Positions 57,540-64,000 of a DNA stretch of 64,000 bases are shown one piece after another (within the stretch, counting starts at the first letter, position 1; every line of letters begins with the position of its first letter). The position numbers and the translations under genes were made by a program. Source of the stretch: Bin87 sp034423595 (GTDB taxonomy: Bacteria > Chloroflexota > Dehalococcoidia > Lucifugimonadales > UBA3495). The notes under the pieces were generated by a model. The model made no database searches and was not told the DNA's origin. It worked only from the letters and a program-made list of their open reading frames with translations. The stretch lies in the NCBI GenBank assembly GCA_965207025.1, contig OZ242258.1, forward strand, positions 2,046,001 to 2,110,000, written 5' to 3'.

Positions 57540-59612
57540 ATGACGCTGCAACAAACTGAAAAGCGGCCCACTGCGGGGATCAAGCCATCGGCTCCATCAC
57601 GGGAAGCCGTGGACTCTGCAATTGATAAATTGCACAACTACTTCCGTAGTATTCAGGACGAGTCCGGCTACTGGTGGGGCGAGCTGGAATCCAATAACAC
57701 GATGGAAGCGGAATACGTCATGCTCTGCCGCTTCCTTGGACACCACAACGCGGACCGGGAGCGGCACATCGTCAACTACTTGCTCAGCAAACAGAGCAGT
57801 GATGGTTCCTGGTCCATCTACTACGGAGCACCCGGTGATCTGTCCACTTCCGTCGAATGTTATTTTGCCTTGAAACTGTGCGGTCAGGAACCCGAATCCG
57901 ACCCGATGCGTCGCGCTCGGGAGTTTATCCTGGCGCGGGGTGGCATTCCTCGCGCCAGGATGTTTACCCGCATCTGGCTCGCTCTTTTTGGACAATGGGA
58001 ATGGGAGGGCACCCCAAGGCTCCCCACCGAGATGATCCTGCTGCCGGATTGGGCTCCCTTCAGCATCTACCGTTTCGCCAGTTGGGCCCGCGGGTGCATC
58101 GTCCCGTTGTCTATCGTACTCACCAGGCATCCCGTCCGCGCCATCCCACCAGAGCACGCCATAAATGAACTCCTGCCTGACGGGCCTGAAGGCACCGACT
58201 ATTCCTTGCCAACGCCTCCAGGATTCAACCTCGCTCGGTTGGTGCACCTCGTTGAGCAAACCGTTGGCACGATTTACAACCGTACGCATTTCAACCCTCT
58301 CCGCAAGATTGCGGAAAGAAAGGCCATCCAATGGATTCTGGATCACCAGGAGGAAGACGGCAGCTGGGGTGGCATCCAACCTCCCTGGGTTTACAGCCTG
58401 ATCGCTCTGAGCGTATGCGGGTTTTACAACGAGCATCCGGCAATGCTCAAAGGCTTCAAGGGGCTGGAAGGGTTCGGAATCCAGAAGGGAGACAAATGGA
58501 CGGTTCAGGGTTGCATCTCACCAGTGTGGGACACCTGCCTTACGGTTCAGGCTCTGGCCGAAAGCGGATTGCCTCCGGACGACGCGATGTTGGCTCATGC
58601 CACGCGTTGGCTGATTGATAAACAGATCCTGGTGGCCGGAGATTGGCGGGTACAGGCGCCTCAGTTGCAACCCGGCGGTTGGGCCTTCGAATTCCACAAT
58701 AACTGCTATCCCGACATTGACGATACCGCAGAAGTCGCCCTGGCGTTGCGCTTGGGCCAACTGCCCGATAGCGAAGACCATCTCCGCCAACAAGCCATCG
58801 AACGTGCTGTCGGGTGGGTATCCGGCATGCAAAATCGCGACGGCGGATGGGCCTCGTTCGACAAGAACAACAATCACGGGTATGTCACAGCGCTCACGTT
58901 CAGCGATTTTGGGGAGGTTTTGGACCCATCCAGCGCCGACGTCACCGCTCACGTGCTGGAGATGTACGGCAAACTGGGGTACAAGGCTCATCTGCCTTCA
59001 ATTCAGGCGGCGTATCGGTATCTGCGATCCGAACAGGAGGACAATGGAAGTTGGTTCGGACGATGGGGTGTCAACTACATCTACGGACTTGGAGCCGTAC
59101 TCCCGGCTCTCGAATCCATCGGCGAGGATATGCGCCAGCCGTATGTTCGCCGCGCGGTCCAGTGGCTGATAGCTCGTCAGAATGCTGACGGCGGCTGGGG
59201 CGAATCATGCGCATCTTACGTTGACCCCACCCAACATGGGGTCGGCCCCAGTACCGCCTCGCAGACCGCTTGGGCCGTTATTTCCCTGATCGCTGCCGGC
59301 GAAGCCGACCATACCGCCACTCATCAAGGCGTTGCATACCTGCTACGAACTCAAAATTCCGACGGCCAGTGGGATGAGCCGCACTTCACCGGCACCGGAT
59401 TCCCGGGCTACATGAAGGGCGCGCGCGTAGAACGGATCCCAAAGCCCGGCGAGCGCGGTTTCCAGGGAACGGAATTGTCTGCCGGATTTATGATAAATTA
59501 CCATCTATATCGCAATACATGGCCGTTACTGGCCCTGGGCCGTTACAGGAACCGATTGCACTCACAATCCCGAATACATAGCTTCCGCCGGAACGGTCAC
59601 GTTGGAGCGTGA
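57540..59612 (+). CDS. shc: Squalene-hopene cyclase
   Basis: Cyclises squalene to hopene and hopanol at the membrane. The catalytic acid DXDD box is DIDDTAE (392-395), with aromatic QW repeats (QNRDGGWASFDKNN and QNADGGWGESCAS near the end). About 690 residues, slightly longer than the 630-660 typical, largely at the N terminus. ATG 57540 is preferred over an earlier frame overlapping hpnA by 89 bases. Monotopic membrane attachment is expected. Confidence 0.97.
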   Translation: MTLQQTEKRPTAGIKPSAPSREAVDSAIDKLHNYFRSIQDESGYWWGELESNNTMEAEYVMLCRFLGHHNADRERHIVNYLLSKQSSDGSWSIYYGAPGDLSTSVECYFALKLCGQEPESDPMRRAREFILARGGIPRARMFTRIWLALFGQWEWEGTPRLPTEMILLPDWAPFSIYRFASWARGCIVPLSIVLTRHPVRAIPPEHAINELLPDGPEGTDYSLPTPPGFNLARLVHLVEQTVGTIYNRTHFNPLRKIAERKAIQWILDHQEEDGSWGGIQPPWVYSLIALSVCGFYNEHPAMLKGFKGLEGFGIQKGDKWTVQGCISPVWDTCLTVQALAESGLPPDDAMLAHATRWLIDKQILVAGDWRVQAPQLQPGGWAFEFHNNCYPDIDDTAEVALALRLGQLPDSEDHLRQQAIERAVGWVSGMQNRDGGWASFDKNNNHGYVTALTFSDFGEVLDPSSADVTAHVLEMYGKLGYKAHLPSIQAAYRYLRSEQEDNGSWFGRWGVNYIYGLGAVLPALESIGEDMRQPYVRRAVQWLIARQNADGGWGESCASYVDPTQHGVGPSTASQTAWAVISLIAAGEADHTATHQGVAYLLRTQNSDGQWDEPHFTGTGFPGYMKGARVERIPKPGERGFQGTELSAGFMINYHLYRNTWPLLALGRYRNRLHSQSRIHSFRRNGHVGA

Positions 59613-59681
59613 CCGCCTCTCGCCGGGTAGAGTTTGATTTACCGCGCTTTCCCCTCCACACGCGCCCTATGAGTACCACCT

Positions 59682-60125
59682 ATGAAAATCAAAAACTTTT
59701 CCCTCAAGGTCGATACCAAAGATGCGCCTCAGTTGATTGACATCACTGATTGGGTTAAAGGCTGTGTTGCCGAATCCCACATCAACAACGGCATGGTGTT
59801 GGTATATTCCCGTCACACCACGGCGGCTGTGAAAATCAACGAGAACGAACCGCTGTTGATCGAGGACATGGCCGAGTTCCTGGAGCGCATCGCTCCCCGT
59901 GACGCTTACTATCGTCACAACGACTTCTCCATTCGCACCGTAAATATGACCGAGGATGAGTCCCCCAACGGTCACGCTCACTTGCAGCATTTGATGCTCG
60001 GGTGTAGCGAAACCATCCCTCTCATCGACGGCAAAATTCCGTTTGGCCAGTGGCAAAGCATCTTTTTTATCGAGCTCGACCACCCGCGGCCCAGAGAGGT
60101 CATGGTGCAAATCGTAGGGGAGTAG
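59682..60125 (+). CDS. yjbQ: YjbQ-family protein (secondary thiamine-phosphate synthase-like)
   Basis: A 147-residue UPF0047/YjbQ protein. MVLVYSRHTTAAVKINENEPLL and the closing GHAHLQHLMLGCSE...FGQWQSIFFIELDHPRPREV carry the conserved His, Asn, Glu and metal-binding positions. Members can have weak thiamine-phosphate synthase activity; their real role is unclear. Its position inside the hopanoid operon, between shc and hpnC, is unusual. It may be a genuine participant or a passenger. Confidence 0.88.
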   Translation: MKIKNFSLKVDTKDAPQLIDITDWVKGCVAESHINNGMVLVYSRHTTAAVKINENEPLLIEDMAEFLERIAPRDAYYRHNDFSIRTVNMTEDESPNGHAHLQHLMLGCSETIPLIDGKIPFGQWQSIFFIELDHPRPREVMVQIVGE

Positions 60126-60156
60126 ATCGGCGACTCGACACGGTGAGGCGTGAAGC

Positions 60157-61152
60157 ATGCCCCCTCCTGTTGACACCGAAATTGCGGACGCATACGCTGG
60201 CGCAGCCAGGACCGTCACTGTCCCGGGGCTTACAGCGGCCTACGCCTACTGCGCCAGCCTGGCCCGCAGCCATTACGAAAATTTCAACGTCGGCGGGTGG
60301 ATCACTCCGCGAGAAAAGCTGCCGTACGTGTACGCTATCTACGCCTGGTGCCGGATGGTAGATGACCTGGGCGACGAGGTTAGCCCGCTATCACATGCGG
60401 GGGCGCTGGCCTCCTTTGGTCAAATTGATACCGCTGTTTCCGAGCACCGCTTGACCGGACTCGACTGGTGGTCTTCTGAGTTGGACCTCGCTTATTCGGG
60501 CCATCCGACGCACCCCATAGCAATAGCCATCCAGGACACCGTCCATAAATTTGAAATTCCAAAAGATCCTTTCATCCGCTTGATACACGCCAACCGGATC
60601 GACCAGGGAGCCGGAAGGTTCACTACCATCGATGACGTCCTGGATTACTGCACGTATTCGGCTAACCCGGTCGGCCATCTGTTTCTTTACTTGTTCGGCT
60701 ACTCCGACCCCGAACGCCAGCGCCTGTCGGATAGTACCTGCACTGCCCTCCAGTTAACCAACTTCTGGCAGGATGTTTACCGCGACTACCATGACCGGGG
60801 GCGCGTATATCTTCCGCAAAGCGATATGGACCAATTCGGCGTTTCGGAGTCACAAATTGCTCAGGGAGTGGCCGGGGATGATTTTCGAGCGTTGCTGTCC
60901 CATGAATGCAATCTGGCTATGCGGCTATTTCGGGAAGGCGCACCGCTCGTCAATACACTAGACCGCCGAGCTCGTGTACCGGTGGCGCTGTTCACCCGCG
61001 GTGGTGTGGCAGTCCTCGAGGCGATCAGAAAGCGGGACTTCGACGTGTTGAGCGCGCGACCCTTCCTGTCCAGGAGACAGAAATCCTGGCTGCTCCTGTC
61101 CACCTGGTTTGGAAGCAGAATCGGGCTCGGTTTCGGGCTGCCGACAACCTGA
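60157..61152 (+). CDS. hpnC: Hydroxysqualene synthase HpnC
   Basis: Converts presqualene diphosphate to hydroxysqualene. Squalene/phytoene-synthase fold with the first Asp motif CRMVDDLGDE (about 65-74) and the second NFWQDVYRDY. The sequence is distinct from HpnD. 331 residues. It precedes hpnD by 9 bases. Confidence 0.92.
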   Translation: MPPPVDTEIADAYAGAARTVTVPGLTAAYAYCASLARSHYENFNVGGWITPREKLPYVYAIYAWCRMVDDLGDEVSPLSHAGALASFGQIDTAVSEHRLTGLDWWSSELDLAYSGHPTHPIAIAIQDTVHKFEIPKDPFIRLIHANRIDQGAGRFTTIDDVLDYCTYSANPVGHLFLYLFGYSDPERQRLSDSTCTALQLTNFWQDVYRDYHDRGRVYLPQSDMDQFGVSESQIAQGVAGDDFRALLSHECNLAMRLFREGAPLVNTLDRRARVPVALFTRGGVAVLEAIRKRDFDVLSARPFLSRRQKSWLLLSTWFGSRIGLGFGLPTT

Positions 61153-61161
61153 AGGTCACGT

Positions 61162-62058
61162 ATGACCGAACCGGAATCCGTCATTTCATATCCGTCGGCC
61201 GCCGACCTTGCCGATGCTTACGAGACCTGCCGACTGCTCACCCGAAAGGAAGCCAGGAATTTCTACTTCGCTTTCCTTACACTGCCCGCAGAACGTCGGC
61301 GTGCAATATACGTCGCCTACGCTTTTTGCAGGTATTGCGACGATTCCGTTGACGAAGAAGGAACGACTGACGAAAAGCTGGCCCGAATCTCCAGGCTCCG
61401 TCACATGCTAACCGAAACCTATGACGGCAGAGCCGGAGGGCCTGTGTTTATAGGTCTGGCCGACGTTGCCCACAGATATGGGATCCCCCAAGAGTATTTC
61501 GAAGAGGTCCTGAACGGCGTCGAATCCGATTTGATCAAGACTCGCTACGCCGATTTTGATGAACTGCGCGCTTACTGCTACCAGGTAGCATCTGTGGTGG
61601 GGCTGATCTGCATACATATTTTCGGCTACCAAGGCGGTGAAGTTGCCCGTCGCCACGCCATTGACCTGGGGCTGGCAATGCAGTTGACCAATATCTGCCG
61701 CGACGTGCGTGAAGATTGGGAACTTGGCAGGATTTATCTTCCCCAGGACGAAATGCACCGCTACGGCGTGACGGAGGAAGATCTGGCAGCTGGCGAGGTG
61801 ACGGACTCATTTGCCGAGTTGCTTCAGTTTCAGATCGACCGCGCTCGCGAATACTTTGCGAGTGGCCGACTTCTACTGTCGCACCTGCCCAGACGCTCCC
61901 GAGCCTGCCCTGCCGCGTTGGGCTTCATCTACGGCGGCGTATTGAACAAAATTGAGCGATCCGGGTACGACGTATTTGGAGGCCGTATCGGGTTGAGCAA
62001 CAGCGGGAAATTGGCTCTGATGGCCAAAGCGTGGCTTTTCGGCCCGTGGTTGAAGTGA
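61162..62058 (+). CDS. hpnD: Presqualene diphosphate synthase HpnD
   Basis: Joins two farnesyl diphosphates. First Asp motif CRYCDDSVDE (about 56-65) and second NICRDVREDWELGR. YVAYAFCRYCDD places it in the HpnD rather than HpnC group. 298 residues. Its TGA overlaps a GTG at 62055, a likely start of hpnE. Confidence 0.94.
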   Translation: MTEPESVISYPSAADLADAYETCRLLTRKEARNFYFAFLTLPAERRRAIYVAYAFCRYCDDSVDEEGTTDEKLARISRLRHMLTETYDGRAGGPVFIGLADVAHRYGIPQEYFEEVLNGVESDLIKTRYADFDELRAYCYQVASVVGLICIHIFGYQGGEVARRHAIDLGLAMQLTNICRDVREDWELGRIYLPQDEMHRYGVTEEDLAAGEVTDSFAELLQFQIDRAREYFASGRLLLSHLPRRSRACPAALGFIYGGVLNKIERSGYDVFGGRIGLSNSGKLALMAKAWLFGPWLK

Positions 62059-63488
62059 ACCTCACCCGCAGGGAAGGCGCCCTGGGGACTTCAACTCGTC
62101 AACAGTCCGCGCTTGTCTTTGGCGGTGGGCTGGCCGGAATCGCCGCCTCCAAGCGATTGGCCGAAGCGGGTTGGAAGGTAACGCTGCTGGAAGCCCGGTC
62201 CAGTTTGGGGGGCCGGGCATTTTCTTACGACGATCCTGGAAGTGGCCGCAAATTAGACAACGGCCAGCACGTCATCGTAGGCGCTTGCCAGAATTTGCTC
62301 GCCTTCCTGGAAGCCATTGACGCGAGAAAATTCTGGCATTTGCAGAACCGCCTCGATGTTGCGGTTTATGATGGCTCCGGACGGCTGGGGCGTCTGTATG
62401 GCGTGCCTGCCCCGGCGCCTTTATACCTGCTTCCGGCTTTTATCGCTTATCCTCATCTGGGGTGGCTGGACAAGATTAATGCCGTGCGGGGCCTACTCTC
62501 GATTATGCGCGCGCAACGGGATGACCCCGCCCTGGAAGACATCACATTCTACGACTGGCTGAGGGCATCCAAACAGTCAGAAATCGCAATCGCCAATCTG
62601 TGGAACGTGCTGATTGAAGGTACGCTCAACGACCACGTGAGCAGCGTCAGCGCCTCTATGGGTCTGATGATCGTTCAAGACGGACTGCTTGAAGGGTCGC
62701 AGACCGCCAACGTGGGGTATCCCACTGTTCCACTACAGCAGGCGTTGGGAAATCCGGCCAGATCATACCTGGAAAAATTAGGCGTTAGCGTGGTGACTGG
62801 CTGCGCAGTTCGTTGTGTCAACACCGGTTCCGGGCATGTCGTGCAAAATCTGTCGGTTGCCGACGTCGGCGTCATGGAAGCTGACGCTTATGTGAGCGCC
62901 GTACCATTCTGGATACTGCCGAAGATCGTGTCGGGACCTCTCTCGGAGGGCCCGACGTTCGCTGACCTGTCCAAACTGCAAACCTCTCCCATCGTCAATG
63001 CCCACCTGCTGTATGACCGCCCCGTGATGGCTGGCGATTTCTGTTATTTCCTGGGCAGCCCGCTGCAATGGGTTTTTAACTCCTCACGCATTTTCGGAGC
63101 CGGGGAGCCCGAAGGTCCGCAATCTTTATCCGTTTCAATAAGCGCTGCATGGGATTACATTGACATCGAACGGTCCCGGCTGACTTGTAGAATTGCCTCC
63201 GAAATGCTGAGGGCATTCCCCAAGGCTCGAGATGCCGAACTTCTGGACTCAACGATAGTCAAGCAAAGGAACGCTACTTTCAGGTGCATCCCCGGCGCCA
63301 ATCGTCATCGTCCCGGTCCGCGCACAGAGTCTCCCAATTTGTTCCTGGCCGGCGAATGGACTGATACCGGTTGGCCTTCCACTATGGAGGGCGCGGTAAT
63401 CAGTGGTTATAATGCCGCTGAAGCAGTTATGTCGTCCGGATGGCCCCGTAGTAGATCGGAGGAGAGAAGTGCCGGATCAATGGTCTGA
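62055..63488 (+). CDS. hpnE: Hydroxysqualene dehydroxylase HpnE
   Basis: Flavin amine-oxidase-family enzyme that reduces hydroxysqualene to squalene. Dinucleotide site VFGGGLAGIAASKRLAEAG near the N terminus, ARSSLGGRAFSY, and the C-terminal FLAGEWTDTGWPSTMEGAV FAD-binding block. Starts at GTG 62055 (GTGA overlap with the hpnD stop), GTG 62046 or GTG 62031 are all possible; 62055 fits coupled translation. Completes the three-gene squalene route. Confidence 0.92.
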   Translation: MNLTRREGALGTSTRQQSALVFGGGLAGIAASKRLAEAGWKVTLLEARSSLGGRAFSYDDPGSGRKLDNGQHVIVGACQNLLAFLEAIDARKFWHLQNRLDVAVYDGSGRLGRLYGVPAPAPLYLLPAFIAYPHLGWLDKINAVRGLLSIMRAQRDDPALEDITFYDWLRASKQSEIAIANLWNVLIEGTLNDHVSSVSASMGLMIVQDGLLEGSQTANVGYPTVPLQQALGNPARSYLEKLGVSVVTGCAVRCVNTGSGHVVQNLSVADVGVMEADAYVSAVPFWILPKIVSGPLSEGPTFADLSKLQTSPIVNAHLLYDRPVMAGDFCYFLGSPLQWVFNSSRIFGAGEPEGPQSLSVSISAAWDYIDIERSRLTCRIASEMLRAFPKARDAELLDSTIVKQRNATFRCIPGANRHRPGPRTESPNLFLAGEWTDTGWPSTMEGAVISGYNAAEAVMSSGWPRSRSEERSAGSMV

Positions 63489-64000
63489 ACAGCGGCAGCA
63501 ACTGACCGAAGCCACTCGGGAGATGTACCGTCGCGGCCTGGTGGGAGCGTACTCTGGAAACACCAGCCTGCGGTTATCCGGCTCGGGAGACGACGGGCTA
63601 TTGCTGGTTACGCCCACTCACCATCCTTACTATCGGCTTCTGCCAGAAGAGTTGGTAGTGGTGAACCTGGAGGGTGAACCGGTTGTCAAGGGCGGCTTGC
63701 GTCCATCTTCGGAAACTCTGCTGCATCTGGAAATTTACCGCAGGCGGGATGACGTGAAAGCCGTGGTCCACACGCACTCCATTCACGCTTCGGCAGCATC
63801 GGTGGTGGGCAGAGATATTCCGGCCCTGATCGACGAGATGCTGCTTACGATAGGAGGGCCGGTCAAGGTTGGCAAATACGCCTTCCCGGGAACGCAGCAA
63901 CTGGCAGAGGAAGCGTATGCGGCGTTGGGCGCCCGCAACGCCGCGCTGTTACGGAACCACGGCGTGGTGAGCGTTGGTCCGGACATTTGGGAAGCCCTGG
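63469..64000 (+). CDS. Class II aldolase/adducin-family protein (3' end outside window)
   Basis: The frame runs off the window after about 177 codons. GTG 63469 has GGAGGAG 5-6 bases before it and overlaps hpnE by 20 bases. The protein shows GNTSLR, PSSETLLH, the zinc-ligand HTHSIHA, and ALLRNHGVVSVG, as in L-fuculose-phosphate aldolase and related epimerases. Being coupled to hpnE, it may act on the sugar-like hopanoid side chain or be unrelated; the sequence does not say. Confidence 0.87.
   Translation, partial: MPDQWSEQRQQLTEATREMYRRGLVGAYSGNTSLRLSGSGDDGLLLVTPTHHPYYRLLPEELVVVNLEGEPVVKGGLRPSSETLLHLEIYRRRDDVKAVVHTHSIHASAASVVGRDIPALIDEMLLTIGGPVKVGKYAFPGTQQLAEEAYAALGARNAALLRNHGVVSVGPDIWEAL

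Noticed and set aside
1..64000. CRISPR arrays, insertion sequences, prophage or integrative elements
   Set aside because: No regularly spaced repeats, transposase, integrase or phage structural motifs were seen on either strand.

Overview
This window is a gene-dense stretch of about 60% GC bacterial chromosome. It is most consistent with an uncultured Chloroflexota of the Dehalococcoidia/SAR202 kind. That is inferred from the mix of amidase, enolase-superfamily, VOC, Mo-hydroxylase and hopanoid genes together with dispersed short palindromic repeats. No rRNA, tRNA, CRISPR array, transposase or prophage gene was seen. Both ends cut genes: lipA on the left and a class II aldolase on the right. 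TTG starts with good Shine-Dalgarno (SD) sequences are common (metG, the CoxS-like gene, surE, PIG-L, plsC, fmt, rimM).

Layout. 1-6.7 kb: lipA end, HAD and MBL hydrolases, an amidohydrolase, a prenyl synthase and metG. 6.8-12.97 kb: BluB, a GatC-like protein with two amidases, two small membrane proteins, then a thiolase with an OB-fold partner. 13.0-18.5 kb: a tandem pair of HicB-like zinc proteins, VOC, PIG-L deacetylase, MFS transporter, two unknowns and surE. 18.6-22.8 kb: a three-subunit CO-dehydrogenase/xanthine-dehydrogenase-like enzyme with an XRE regulator upstream. 23.5-29.5 kb: two PH-domain proteins, lysA, holB, an HNH protein, cmk and plsC. 29.5-35.9 kb (minus strand): NYN nuclease, dapA, asd, dapB and an alpha/beta hydrolase. 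With lysA these give much of lysine synthesis. 36-42 kb: pcm, VOC, aroK-aroB, a TauE/SafE exporter with small membrane partners, and tgt. 42.3-46.9 kb: a retropepsin-like pair, an enolase-superfamily enzyme, htpX, a cyclase and a small zinc ribbon. 46.9-50.1 kb: fmt, a structured leader/ncRNA locus, rpsP-khpA-rimM and moaE-moaD. 50.2-52.2 kb: a Septu-like ATPase plus HNH pair that looks like phage defence. 52.3-64 kb: an M20 peptidase, then a hopanoid operon (prenyl synthase, hpnH, hpnG, hpnA, shc, yjbQ, hpnC, hpnD, hpnE) running into the aldolase.

How they work together. The right-hand operon encodes a nearly complete route from prenyl diphosphate through squalene (HpnD, HpnC, HpnE) to hopene (Shc) and on to C35 side-chain addition (HpnH, HpnG). 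It begins at a clear TTGACA-N17-TAAATT promoter. MoaD/MoaE can supply the molybdopterin needed by the CoxL-like enzyme. The most unusual element is the 0.28-kb segment between fmt and rpsP. It has its own promoter, a perfect SD, a 23-codon ORF and mutually exclusive RNA pairings. I do not recognise it as a known RNA family.
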